Shown in pieces: positions 6,674 through 14,243 of a stretch of 14,264 nt of DNA; position 1 is the first letter of the stretch, and every line of letters begins with the position of its first letter. The DNA is taken from positions 5,989-20,252 of the forward strand of contig PLYB01000062.1 of NCBI GenBank assembly GCA_003151655.1. The letters run 5' to 3'. The notes under the pieces were generated by a model that ran no database searches, was not told the origin of the DNA, and saw nothing but the letters and a program-made list of their open reading frames with translations. The DNA comes from Gallionellaceae bacterium. Lineage in GTDB: Bacteria; Pseudomonadota; Gammaproteobacteria; Burkholderiales; Gallionellaceae. Both the position numbers and the translations under genes were made by a program.

Positions 6674-6702
6674 ACTGTAAACCTTAAGCTCTTCCCCGTT
6701 TC

Positions 6703-8355
6703 TCAAACCTTAAACTTGCTCACCGATTGTTGCAGATCGCGTGCCAGTCCACTCAAATTAACGATGCTTTGCTCCGATTGGGAAATGGCAGCGTGATTCT
6801 CTTCCGCCATTTGTGCGATGCTTTCCACATGGCGGGCAATTTCATTGCTGGCTATCGATTGTTCCGATACCGACGAGGCGATGTCATTTACGCCGGCACT
6901 GGATTTCTCGACAGCATTACCGGCATCCACCAGCACGGTGGATACTTCGTCCACGTGTCTTTGAGTAGACTGCAAGGACTGCAAGCCGTCTTGTACCGAT
7001 TTCTCTACCGAAATCGATTGTTGTTCCAGCGATTGGGTGATGCGATCGATCTCGCCTGCCGACTGTGCGGATTTTTCCGCCAGTTTGCGCACTTCATCCG
7101 CCACGACCGCAAACCCCCGGCCCTGCTCACCGGCACGCGCCGCTTCAATCGCAGCATTCAATGCCAGCAGATTGGTTTGTTCGGCAATGTCTTTCACTTG
7201 CTGTGTCATGCTGGCAATGGTGCGCGCGCTGGTGATGAATTCATTCACCGAGCTGGCAATCAGATTAACGGTCGCCTCGACTTGGCCCACATCCTTGATC
7301 ATTTCGCTGGTGCTGCGATTGCCCTCGCGCGTTTTTGCCAGACTTTGCTCGGACAGCTTGCGCACTTCATTGGTGTTTTCTGAAACGGAAGTGATGCTCA
7401 CGGTCATTTCCTCCACTGCGGCGGCGGTTGATGCCGCCGCTTCGCTTTGTGCCTGCGAACCTTGCGTAATCTGCGTCGATGCCGCAGAGAGTTGCGTGGC
7501 GGTGTCAATTACGTTGTTGGCACTGTCATTTACATTACTGATGACCTTGCGGAAACTGTCCAGCAGCGAATTATAAGCAAGCGCAGATTGAGCGACTTCA
7601 TCCGTGCCATGCACCGGCACGTGCCGGGTGAGGTCGCCATCGGCGGCGGTACGGGACATCGCATCGCTCATGTCACCAGTGGAACGAGACACGCCTGAAA
7701 TGATGGAATACCCCAAGCCAGCACCGGAAATAATGGAGAAGATCAGGCCGAACACCAGAATCATTTCTGAAGTATGGGCAGATGCCAATGCTTCTGCCAG
7801 TGCCTTCTTGGAGGCATCATCTTCATGCTGGGCAATCGCGCGACCATGCTCCAAGACTTTATCTACCAGCGGGATAACCTGTGTCAACAGCAAATGCTCG
7901 GCTTCATCATATTTTCCGGCTTTAAGGGCTTGTTCGGCAGGGTTTATCCCTTGCTCGTTATAAGCAGTGCGCAACTCGTGAAATTCCTGGAGGAGTTTTT
8001 TGCCTTCTTCGCTGGTCGTGTTCTTCTCCATGTCGGCTAAGAACTCAGAGGTCTTGGCTTTGTTGGTCTCGAGCGCATCAAAGTGCTTGGAGATAGGGTG
8101 GTCGAGCAGTTTTGCCGTGGAGCCAGCGGGGTCATGCTGTATTGCAGATATAATTTGTGTGCGGTTATCCGCCATGTTGTACATGATGCGGTTGATCGTG
8201 CGCACCAGATGCATGCGGCGATCAGCAATATCTTCGGTGGCGGCTTCCAGTTTGGCAAAGCCGATGTATGCAGAAACAGTGATGGCAACACCAATCACGA
8301 TGATTACACTTACCAGCAGAATCAAACGCGCTTTAATGGTCATATTGCCTAACAT
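6703..8355 (-). CDS. Methyl-accepting chemotaxis protein, four-helix-bundle-type sensor
   Basis: This is a transmembrane chemoreceptor of 550 residues. TM1 is about residues 10-32 and TM2 about 198-222. The periplasmic domain between them is about 165 residues, helical and charged, consistent with a 4HB_MCP-type ligand domain. HAMP follows (about 222-275, with DGDLTRHVPVHGTDEV). The signalling hairpin has the DIAEQTNLLALNAAIEAARA tip and GRGFAVVADEVRKLAEKSAQ. The C-terminus is SVSKFKV, with no CheR-docking pentapeptide of the NWETF type. GGAG lies 8 nt before the ATG. A sigma-28-like promoter sits about 100 nt upstream. The ligand cannot be predicted. The two cheV genes follow, after a repeat-filled gap. 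Confidence 0.93.
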   Translation of the reverse strand: MLGNMTIKARLILLVSVIIVIGVAITVSAYIGFAKLEAATEDIADRRMHLVRTINRIMYNMADNRTQIISAIQHDPAGSTAKLLDHPISKHFDALETNKAKTSEFLADMEKNTTSEEGKKLLQEFHELRTAYNEQGINPAEQALKAGKYDEAEHLLLTQVIPLVDKVLEHGRAIAQHEDDASKKALAEALASAHTSEMILVFGLIFSIISGAGLGYSIISGVSRSTGDMSDAMSRTAADGDLTRHVPVHGTDEVAQSALAYNSLLDSFRKVISNVNDSANNVIDTATQLSAASTQITQGSQAQSEAAASTAAAVEEMTVSITSVSENTNEVRKLSEQSLAKTREGNRSTSEMIKDVGQVEATVNLIASSVNEFITSARTIASMTQQVKDIAEQTNLLALNAAIEAARAGEQGRGFAVVADEVRKLAEKSAQSAGEIDRITQSLEQQSISVEKSVQDGLQSLQSTQRHVDEVSTVLVDAGNAVEKSSAGVNDIASSVSEQSIASNEIARHVESIAQMAEENHAAISQSEQSIVNLSGLARDLQQSVSKFKV

Positions 8356-8457
8356 ATCTATATCTCCGATCTCACCTAAGGATTAATTGCCCTATTTCGT
8401 AGTGCAAGCTTTACAGGTTGCATTTATATAAAAAAAACACACTTCCCCATCTGTTGA

Positions 8458-8484
8458 ATATCGGCCTATTTCCCTATCAATTAA
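8458..8484 (-). promoter_or_regulatory. Candidate sigma-28 (FliA) promoter for the 4HB-type receptor gene
   Basis: On the minus strand, TTAA (8484-8481) is followed by a 15-nt spacer and GCCGATAT (8465-8458). The FliA consensus is TAAA-N15-GCCGATAA, so the -10 matches at 7 of 8 bases and the -35 at 3 of 4. Transcription would start about 95 nt before the ATG at 8355. Confidence 0.65.
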
Positions 8485-8513
8485 TATGTTCGGCCACTTT
8501 TGAGAAGCATTTT

Positions 8514-8596
8514 GAGAAGAGTTTAAGGGAGAAGGGGGAAGAGAAAAATCTCCGCGCCGCCTTTACCCTTATCTCTTCACCCTTCAACTCTTCCCC
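8514..8596. repeat. GA-rich imperfect palindrome, copy B (between two receptor genes)
   Basis: About 83 bp. The ends are inverted repeats: GAAGAGTTTAAGGGAGAAG on the left and, reverse-complemented, GAAGAGTTGAAGGGTGAAG on the right (17 of 19 identical). The centre is shorter than in copies A and C. It begins 4 nt after the stop codon (8601) of the upstream receptor gene. Confidence 0.65.
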
Positions 8597-8600
8597 GCAC

Positions 8601-10223
8601 CTACACCTTGAACCGTCCCACGCTATCCTTCAATGCCGCTGCCAGTCGCTCCATGTCATGCACTGCTTGTACCGTGCGTTGTACGGCAACGTTATTACCC
8701 TCGGCCATGCTGGCGATGTTTTCCACGTTGCGTGCAATTTCCTGACTCGACTGCTTTTGTGCATTCACCGAGGCGGTGATGTTGTCCACGCCCGCGTTTA
8801 CGCCGGTAACCGACTCGTTCGCCTGGGCCAGCACCGTCGCGACACTTTGAATGTGTGTCTGACTGGTTTGCAACGATTGCAACCCGCTTTGTACGCTACG
8901 TTCCACTTGCTCGCTTTGATTGCCCAGCGCCTTGGTGACGACATCGATCTCACTGGCCGATTGCGCGGATTTTTCGGCCAGCTTGCGCACTTCGTCTGCC
9001 ACCACGGCAAAACCTCTTCCTTGTTCACCTGCGCGCGCCGCTTCGATAGCCGCATTCAACGCCAGCAAATTAGTCTGCTCGGCGATTTCACGTACCTGTT
9101 GCGTCATGCTGGTAATACTTTGCGAGCTCTTAACAAAAGCCTCGACCGATCCGGCCATTAGTTTGACAGCATCCTCGACGCGGTTGATTTCGCCCATCAT
9201 CTGTTGCAAATTCTGCTGGCCGCTATTCGCGCGCGTCAAACTTTCTTGCGACAGATGTGCAACTCCATTGGTCGCGTCGGCAACGGAGGCAATGCTGATG
9301 CTCATTTCTTCCACTGCGCCTGCCGTTTTCGTGGCGGCATCACTTTGATGCTGGGAATTTTCCGCTACTTGTTGCGCACTGGAAGCGAGTTGTATTGCCG
9401 AGCTGCTTACCTCGTCAGCATGGGCATGCACTTCACGCACGATCTGCTGAAAATTTTCCAGCAGTGCGTTAAATACCCAGGCGATACGACCAATTTCATC
9501 ATCGTTGGTCATGGGGGCTCGTTTGGACAGATCGCCACTTGCTTTGATGTGCAGCATGGTTTGCTCAAGTTTGTGCGCGGGCTCGATCACATTGCGAATC
9601 AATCCGCCTATCATGAAAAACAATAATACTTGCAAGCCGAGCTGTCCGGCCCACAACAGGATATTCAATTGCTTGAGTTCTTGTTGTTCTTTTTCCAAAT
9701 TGACGGTTAAACTAATCGCGCCTGTTACTGTACCTTCGGGCACTGCATGACACTGCAAACAATCAGTGCCGTGAAAATTTTGACCTGCCTGGATCGGGAT
9801 AACCACGCGAATGCTGTGCGCCTCCCCATCACGAATTTTTGTTTGTACTGTATTGTTGCTGATGGCTGCAAGATCTGTTTCATCGCCAGTATTTTCTTCC
9901 GGGAGGCCATTGCCAAAAGCATCGCTGATTGCCTTGCCTCGTGTAAGATGAAATTCGATTACGTCATCCTGACTCGCCATTTTTTTCAGGAATGTCGCAC
10001 GCGTCTCCGCTTGACTGATGCTGCCGTTCAGCATCATGCCGTTCAGTGCAAGAAATGATTGCATTGCGCTGCTCTGTGCGCTTTGTGAGGCGCTATGAAA
10101 CATCTTCACTTCAAACTGTTTCATTATCCAGAGTTGCGCAATCGTCAATACCACCAGCAACATGAGTTGAGTGGGTATTTGCAGTTTGTATCGCAACGAG
10201 AGTCCGCGCCACCAAGCGTTCAT
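8601..10223 (-). CDS. Methyl-accepting chemotaxis protein with periplasmic c-type heme motif (second of tandem pair)
   Basis: The product has 540 residues. TM1 is about 16-34 and TM2 about 188-209. The periplasmic domain between them contains DCLQCHAVPEGT, a CxxCH c-type heme site at about Cys155, Cys158 and His159. HAMP follows (about 209-263, DGDLS-type turn, DDEIGRI), then the signalling hairpin with the IAEQTNLLALNAAIEAARAG tip. It ends SVGRFKV with no CheR-docking pentapeptide. ATG 10223 was chosen because AGGAG lies 6 nt upstream. The ATG at 10229 abuts AGGAG, and only the later start aligns MNAWWRGLSL with MKHWWNDLSL of the paralogue. It lies 24 bp after that paralogue in the same operon. 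Redox, oxygen, NO or CO sensing is plausible by analogy with other heme-c chemoreceptors, but unproven. Confidence 0.93.
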   Translation of the reverse strand: MNAWWRGLSLRYKLQIPTQLMLLVVLTIAQLWIMKQFEVKMFHSASQSAQSSAMQSFLALNGMMLNGSISQAETRATFLKKMASQDDVIEFHLTRGKAISDAFGNGLPEENTGDETDLAAISNNTVQTKIRDGEAHSIRVVIPIQAGQNFHGTDCLQCHAVPEGTVTGAISLTVNLEKEQQELKQLNILLWAGQLGLQVLLFFMIGGLIRNVIEPAHKLEQTMLHIKASGDLSKRAPMTNDDEIGRIAWVFNALLENFQQIVREVHAHADEVSSSAIQLASSAQQVAENSQHQSDAATKTAGAVEEMSISIASVADATNGVAHLSQESLTRANSGQQNLQQMMGEINRVEDAVKLMAGSVEAFVKSSQSITSMTQQVREIAEQTNLLALNAAIEAARAGEQGRGFAVVADEVRKLAEKSAQSASEIDVVTKALGNQSEQVERSVQSGLQSLQTSQTHIQSVATVLAQANESVTGVNAGVDNITASVNAQKQSSQEIARNVENIASMAEGNNVAVQRTVQAVHDMERLAAALKDSVGRFKV

Positions 10224-10247
10224 TTGCATCTCCTATATTTCCATCAA

Positions 10248-11873
10248 TTAAACTTTAAAATGCCCCACGCTTTTTTTCAGCTCTTCCGCCACGTACTCCA
10301 TCATGCTGACGGCGTGTACTGCACCTTGTACTGAGGTGTAGTTCGCCTCGGCCATGTGGGCAATGTTTTCAACATTTTGAGAAATCTCCTGACTGGCGCG
10401 TTTTTGTTCGTTGGCCGAAGCGGTAATGTCGTTTACTCCGGCATTTACACTGGTCACCGCCTGGTTGGAGTGCTCCAGTACCGACGCTACTTCTTGCATA
10501 TGTTTCTGGCTGCTTTGCAGTAACTGCAACCCGCTCTGCACATTACGTTCTACGTGCTCGCTTTGCTCTCCCAGCGTTTTTGTTACGACATCAATCTGGC
10601 TGGCGGATTGCGCGGATTTTTCTGCCAGTTTGCGCACTTCATCCGCCACTACAGCAAAACCGCGCCCCTGTTCTCCTGCCCGCGCCGCTTCGATTGCGGC
10701 ATTCAGCGCCAGCAAGTTAGTTTGCTCGGCAATATCACGTACTTGTTGCGTCATACCGGTGATGGTCTGCGTACTCTTTACAAAGTCATTTACGGAATCG
10801 GCCATCATGCGCACGGCATTCTCGACTTGCGATATTTCCCCCATCATTTTGTTTAAGCTGGCCTGCCCTTTGTTGGCGCGCGATAAACTTTCGGTCGAGA
10901 GCGTCGCCACTTGAGTCGCGTTGTCCGCCACAGAAGAAATTCTGCTGCTCATTTCCTCCACCGCTTTCGCGGTATTGTTGGCAGCATTACTTTGCTGTTG
11001 CGAGCCGGACACGATATTTGCCGTATCCGAGGCTAATGCATGTGCCGAGCTGACTACTTGATCCGCGTAACCATGCATTTCTCCTACCATGGTCTGAAAG
11101 CTTTTCGCCAACTCATTAAATGCGATGCCGGTTTGGCCGATTTCATCACTGGTGTGAATCGGTACACGCTGGGTCAGGTCACCATCGGCCTGCATTTTGA
11201 GCATGGTTTGCTGTAACTCCTTGGCCGGAAAAATTACCCGATTAATAATCCAGCCAATCAAAAAGAACAGTACGAGTTGAACCAGTATTTGCGCCACCCA
11301 TAGCCATATTCCAGCCTTGTGCAGCAGTGCATATTCGTCTTTTAAATCGAGCGTGATACTCGCAGCACCATTGATGGTGCCTTCCGGTACCATGTGGCAT
11401 TGCAAGCAATTGGTGCCGCGAAATTCTTTTTTCGCTATGAAAGGAACGATGACGCGCAAGCTGTCTTTTCCACCGTCACGGCTCAATCTGGTTTGTACTT
11501 GCCCGGAGGTTAAAGCCGCTTTATCCAAGTCATCTTGGGCTTGCTCTTCCGGTAGTCCGGGGCCAAATTGATCCTGCACCGGTTTGTTGCGAATAACCCG
11601 CAATTCATCCACTTTTTCAGATGAACTCATTTTCTTGATGTACAGCTTGCGCTGATCTACATCGCTGATTATCCCGTTAAGCATGAGCATGTTCAGTCCG
11701 TTGATCACGCCGTCGGCAGTGACTTTGGCTTTGTCTTCAGCATCGCTCAATACGCGCTTTTCAAACTGATCCAAAGCGGCGTTTTGCGCGATGAGCACAA
11801 CTACCAACAGCACGAGCTGGATGGGGATTTGCAGCTTATTTTTTAATGATAGGTCATTCCACCAGTGCTTCAT
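10248..11873 (-). CDS. Methyl-accepting chemotaxis protein with periplasmic c-type heme motif (first of tandem pair)
   Basis: The product has 541 residues. TM1 is about 14-33 and TM2 about 188-212. The periplasmic domain ends with GTNCLQCHMVPEGT, giving the heme motif Cys156, Cys159 and His160. HAMP follows (about 212-265, DGDLTQRVPIHTSDEIG). The signalling hairpin has its tip near 380-412 (DIAEQTNLLALNAAIEAARA). The C-terminus is SVGHFKV. The ATG is preceded by GGGAGAG at suitable spacing. A strong FliA promoter match lies at 11939-11965. It is paralogous over its full length to the next gene, including the sensor, which points to tandem duplication. Heme attachment in the periplasm would need the cytochrome c maturation machinery, which is not in this window. 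Confidence 0.94.
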   Translation of the reverse strand: MKHWWNDLSLKNKLQIPIQLVLLVVVLIAQNAALDQFEKRVLSDAEDKAKVTADGVINGLNMLMLNGIISDVDQRKLYIKKMSSSEKVDELRVIRNKPVQDQFGPGLPEEQAQDDLDKAALTSGQVQTRLSRDGGKDSLRVIVPFIAKKEFRGTNCLQCHMVPEGTINGAASITLDLKDEYALLHKAGIWLWVAQILVQLVLFFLIGWIINRVIFPAKELQQTMLKMQADGDLTQRVPIHTSDEIGQTGIAFNELAKSFQTMVGEMHGYADQVVSSAHALASDTANIVSGSQQQSNAANNTAKAVEEMSSRISSVADNATQVATLSTESLSRANKGQASLNKMMGEISQVENAVRMMADSVNDFVKSTQTITGMTQQVRDIAEQTNLLALNAAIEAARAGEQGRGFAVVADEVRKLAEKSAQSASQIDVVTKTLGEQSEHVERNVQSGLQLLQSSQKHMQEVASVLEHSNQAVTSVNAGVNDITASANEQKRASQEISQNVENIAHMAEANYTSVQGAVHAVSMMEYVAEELKKSVGHFKV

Positions 11874-11938
11874 TTACTCTCTCCCTGTTTCTTTATACTT
11901 TTACTTTATTGGCTTTCTTATTTGCCACTTAGTTTTTA

Positions 11939-11965
11939 ATAACGGCACTTAAAAACAATTCTTTA
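11939..11965 (-). promoter_or_regulatory. Sigma-28 (FliA) promoter upstream of the heme-type receptor operon
   Basis: On the minus strand, TAAA (11965-11962), a 15-nt spacer, then GCCGTTAT (11946-11939). This matches FliA TAAA-N15-GCCGATAA at 4 of 4 and 6 of 8 bases with exact spacing. The predicted start is about 60 nt before ATG 11873. The rest of the 253-bp gap (11874-12126) is AT-rich, with a small hairpin at 12028-12045 and no recognisable gene. Confidence 0.7.
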
Positions 11966-12126
11966 ATTTATTCAACCCGGATAACGCGGATAGCACATAA
12001 AATGACTCAGCTTTATCTCGCTTCTCCTTCTCTTTATTCAGAGAATAGAACCCTATTCGCGGCAATATGCGCGTTTTCCTTAGCTGCTGAACTTCCGCTT
12101 AAAGTATGGGTTGGAGGCGTTTTGTA

Positions 12127-13092
12127 CTACGGGGTACTCGGTGGCTGAGCACTGGGCGCGTCCAGTAATTGTGATGCATTTCCTTTTTCTGTATCCAACT
12201 CAACGGCACCGCCGTCATGCTGAGCTGCCGCTGCCGCTTCTTTATTGAGCACGATGATGCTGATGCGGCGGTTGATCGGATTAAATGGATCGTTCTTGTC
12301 AAACAACACCGCTGACGACAGCCCTACGACGCGAACCACTTTTTCTTCGTCCATTCCGCCTGTTATCAACTCGCGCCGTGATGCGTTGGCGCGGTCTGCG
12401 GAAAGATCCCAGTTGCTAAAGCCCTTTCTGTCTGCTGCGAAAGGTTTTGCATCGGTGTGTCCGCTCAGACCTACTTTGTTTGGCACTTCGTTTAGCGTTT
12501 TGCCGATTTCCTGCAAAATTTCTTTGGTGTAGGGCTCAAGATCGGCGCTGCCGAGTTTGAACATCGGTCTGTTTTGTTCATCCACTATCTGGATACGCAA
12601 ACCTTCACTGGTAATGTCGAGCAGAATCTGGCTTTTGAACTGTAGTAATTTGGCATTATTATTGATGGCATCTTCAATTTTTGATTTTAGTTCTTTAAGC
12701 TTGGCCAGTTCTTTGGCTTTTTCCGCTTTGATCAACTCTTCGGTGGCGGATTTTAGATTCATGGTTTTTTTTGAAGCCACCGTGTCGCTGTTTTTTATTT
12801 GTCCCATTGATTTGGACAAGTCATTTCCCCCTCCGGGAATGACGCTGGTGGCATCGCCGCTGCCCTTGCCGCCCAACATGGCCACTTTAAACGGGGTCTT
12901 GAAGTATTCAGCGATTCCTTTCAAATCTCCTGCAGCAGTCGAGCCGCCCAGCAGCCACATCAACAAAAAGAAGGCCATCATCGCGGTCACAAAGTCGGCG
13001 TAGGCAATCTTCCATGCACCCCCGTGGGCACCCGCCGCCGTTTTCTTGATGCGCTTAATAACGATTGGTCGTTTGTCGTCTTTTGCAGCCAT
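12127..13092 (-). CDS. motB: Flagellar motor stator protein MotB
   Basis: MotB anchors the stator to peptidoglycan and carries the proton-binding aspartate. The 321-residue protein has the N-terminal motif IVIKRIKKTA...HGGAWKIAYADF, with Asp33 (E. coli Asp32) at the start of the single TM helix (about 30-49, FVTAMMAFFLLMWLL). A plug/linker region follows. The OmpA-like peptidoglycan-binding domain covers about 195-285 (VGLSGHTDAKPF, NWDLSADRANASRREL, NRRISIIVL). The Ala/Pro-rich tail of about 35 residues is variable. The ATG at 13092 has only a weak GGAAA upstream. It follows motA after 125 bp, most of which is a GA-rich repeat, so coupling to motA is looser than usual. Confidence 0.97.
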   Translation of the reverse strand: MAAKDDKRPIVIKRIKKTAAGAHGGAWKIAYADFVTAMMAFFLLMWLLGGSTAAGDLKGIAEYFKTPFKVAMLGGKGSGDATSVIPGGGNDLSKSMGQIKNSDTVASKKTMNLKSATEELIKAEKAKELAKLKELKSKIEDAINNNAKLLQFKSQILLDITSEGLRIQIVDEQNRPMFKLGSADLEPYTKEILQEIGKTLNEVPNKVGLSGHTDAKPFAADRKGFSNWDLSADRANASRRELITGGMDEEKVVRVVGLSSAVLFDKNDPFNPINRRISIIVLNKEAAAAAQHDGGAVELDTEKGNASQLLDAPSAQPPSTP

Positions 13093-13116
13093 TGTTTATT
13101 TCCGTTTAATTCGTTA

Positions 13117-13208
13117 GAGAAGGGTTTAAGGGGGAATGGGGAAGGGGAAATTCTCGCGCTCTAAATTTAGAGAAGCGGTTGCCCCTTCTCCCTTAAACCC
13201 TTCCCCCT
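13117..13208. repeat. GA-rich imperfect palindrome, copy C (motA-motB gap)
   Basis: About 92 bp. The left end is GAAGGGTTTAAGGG and the right end reverse-complements to the same 14 bases. The centre CTCGCGCTCTAAATTTAGAG resembles copy A (4475-4568). It begins 9 nt after the motA stop at 13218, inside a presumed motAB operon. It may form a large hairpin in the mRNA that affects the motA/motB ratio, or be a small non-coding mobile repeat. Confidence 0.7.
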
Positions 13209-13217
13209 TATCAGTCC

Positions 13218-14072
13218 TTACCGTTTTTGTTTAACGAACTCTTCCAGTTCGACAAAGCTGGGTCGTTCTGTTGATATCAATGCTTTGCGTCCGAACTCAA
13301 CCGCCATGGCGGGGGCGTAGCCATTCAAATTGGCGAGCAGCGTAATTTTGATGGTCTGGAACATTTTGGTTGACTCTTCCGCTTTCTGTTCCAGTAGCGT
13401 GCCCAGCGGCCCCACGAAACCATAAGCCAATAAAATTCCCAAAAAGGTTCCTACCAGCGCGTGGGCAATCAAAATACCCAACTCTGCGGGTGGAATTCCG
13501 ACTGACTCCATGGTGTGAACTACCCCCATTACCGCAGCGACAATACCGAAAGCCGGCATGCCGTCTCCAAGTTTGGCAATGATGTGAGCAGGAACTAATG
13601 CTTCGTGATGGTGTGTTTCGATTTCTACATCCATCAAACTTTCAATTTCCATGGCATTTAAGTTGCCGCTGACCATGATGCGCAAATAATCTGTCATGAA
13701 TTCGACTACATGATGGTCAGCCGTTATTTGTGGATACTTGGCAAAGACCGAACTTTCTTCCGGTCTTTCTACGTCATTCTCGATGGACATCAGGCCTTCT
13801 TTACGCACCTTGCCCAATAGTTCATAGAGCAAGGCCATCAGTTCCATATAGGTTTCTTTGCTGTATTTCGCCCCTTTGAAACAGGTAGGAAAAGCTTTGG
13901 CTGTTGCCTTGATCGCAACGAGAGTGTTGCCTACGAAAAACGAGCCTAGTGCTGCGCCACCAATCATGAGTAGCTCTACCGGCTGTAGCAGCGCAGCCAA
14001 GTGTCCCCCGGCAATTGCAAAGCCGCCAAAAACACTGAGTGCCACAACAACATATCCAATAATTACAAACAT
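13218..14072 (-). CDS. motA: Flagellar motor stator protein MotA (proton type)
   Basis: MotA forms the stator ring with MotB and couples ion flow to rotor torque. The 284-residue protein has four hydrophobic segments (about 3-22, 33-52, 172-190 and 198-220) and a large cytoplasmic loop. Key E. coli residues fall at identical positions: Arg90 and Glu98 in the loop (KVRKEGLMSIENDVERP), which contact FliG, and Pro173 and Pro222 at the TM3/TM4 channel (GMPAFG, FVGPLG). GGGAG lies 8 nt upstream of ATG 14072. The upstream region contains palindromes but no convincing FliA promoter, unlike the receptor genes. The proton rather than sodium assignment rests on overall similarity to E. coli MotA. Confidence 0.97.
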   Translation of the reverse strand: MFVIIGYVVVALSVFGGFAIAGGHLAALLQPVELLMIGGAALGSFFVGNTLVAIKATAKAFPTCFKGAKYSKETYMELMALLYELLGKVRKEGLMSIENDVERPEESSVFAKYPQITADHHVVEFMTDYLRIMVSGNLNAMEIESLMDVEIETHHHEALVPAHIIAKLGDGMPAFGIVAAVMGVVHTMESVGIPPAELGILIAHALVGTFLGILLAYGFVGPLGTLLEQKAEESTKMFQTIKITLLANLNGYAPAMAVEFGRKALISTERPSFVELEEFVKQKR

Positions 14073-14108
14073 AACTCAGGCTCCCTAAAGTCCGCTTACC
14101 CTAACAAG

Positions 14109-14155
14109 CTACATTGTAGCCATCTGATACCGTCCACCGGAGGGTATCAATGTAG
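14109..14155 (-). promoter_or_regulatory. Bulged hairpin in the motA leader
   Basis: CTACATTG (14109-14116) and GATACC (14126-14131) pair with the continuous GGTATCAATGTAG (14143-14155), leaving a roughly 9-10-nt bulge. CTACATTGTAG at 14109-14119 can also fold on itself, so two mutually exclusive structures are possible. The region ends about 37 nt before the motA start codon. No known riboswitch class is recognised. Confidence 0.4.
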
Positions 14156-14157
14156 TG

Positions 14158-14186
14158 ATTCTGTCGCATTTTCATGCATTAATCAA
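14158..14186 (-). promoter_or_regulatory. Weak sigma-70-like promoter candidate for motA
   Basis: On the minus strand, TTGATT (14186-14181), a 17-nt spacer and CAGAAT (14163-14158) match the sigma-70 hexamers at 4 of 6 each. It sits just downstream of the 13-bp inverted repeat. The true promoter could equally lie beyond the window edge. Confidence 0.2.
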
Positions 14187-14191
14187 AACCT

Positions 14192-14243
14192 AACGTGCAT
14201 GACAAGTGTGCCACCCCTGATAATGAAACATGTCATGCACGTT
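14192..14243. repeat. Perfect 13-bp inverted repeat upstream of motA
   Basis: AACGTGCATGACA (14192-14204) is the exact reverse complement of TGTCATGCACGTT (14231-14243), with 26 bp between. The core TCATGCA recurs at 14172-14178. It could be a spaced operator for a dimeric regulator, the 3' structure of a gene beyond the window, or a repeat-element end. Confidence 0.6.

Noticed and set aside
7050..10740. Repeated near-identical stretches at about 7060-7190, 8950-9090 and 10600-10740
   Set aside because: They are the conserved signalling tips of three paralogous receptors, not a repeat array or CRISPR.
12028..12045. Hairpin TTCTCT-loop-AGAGAA downstream of motB as a terminator
   Set aside because: The stem is short and AT-rich, and no T-tract follows on the minus strand.
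14197..14213. TGGCAC...TCATGC on the minus strand as a sigma-54 promoter
   Set aside because: The GG and GC elements are 12 bp apart instead of the required 10, and the -12 element is poor.
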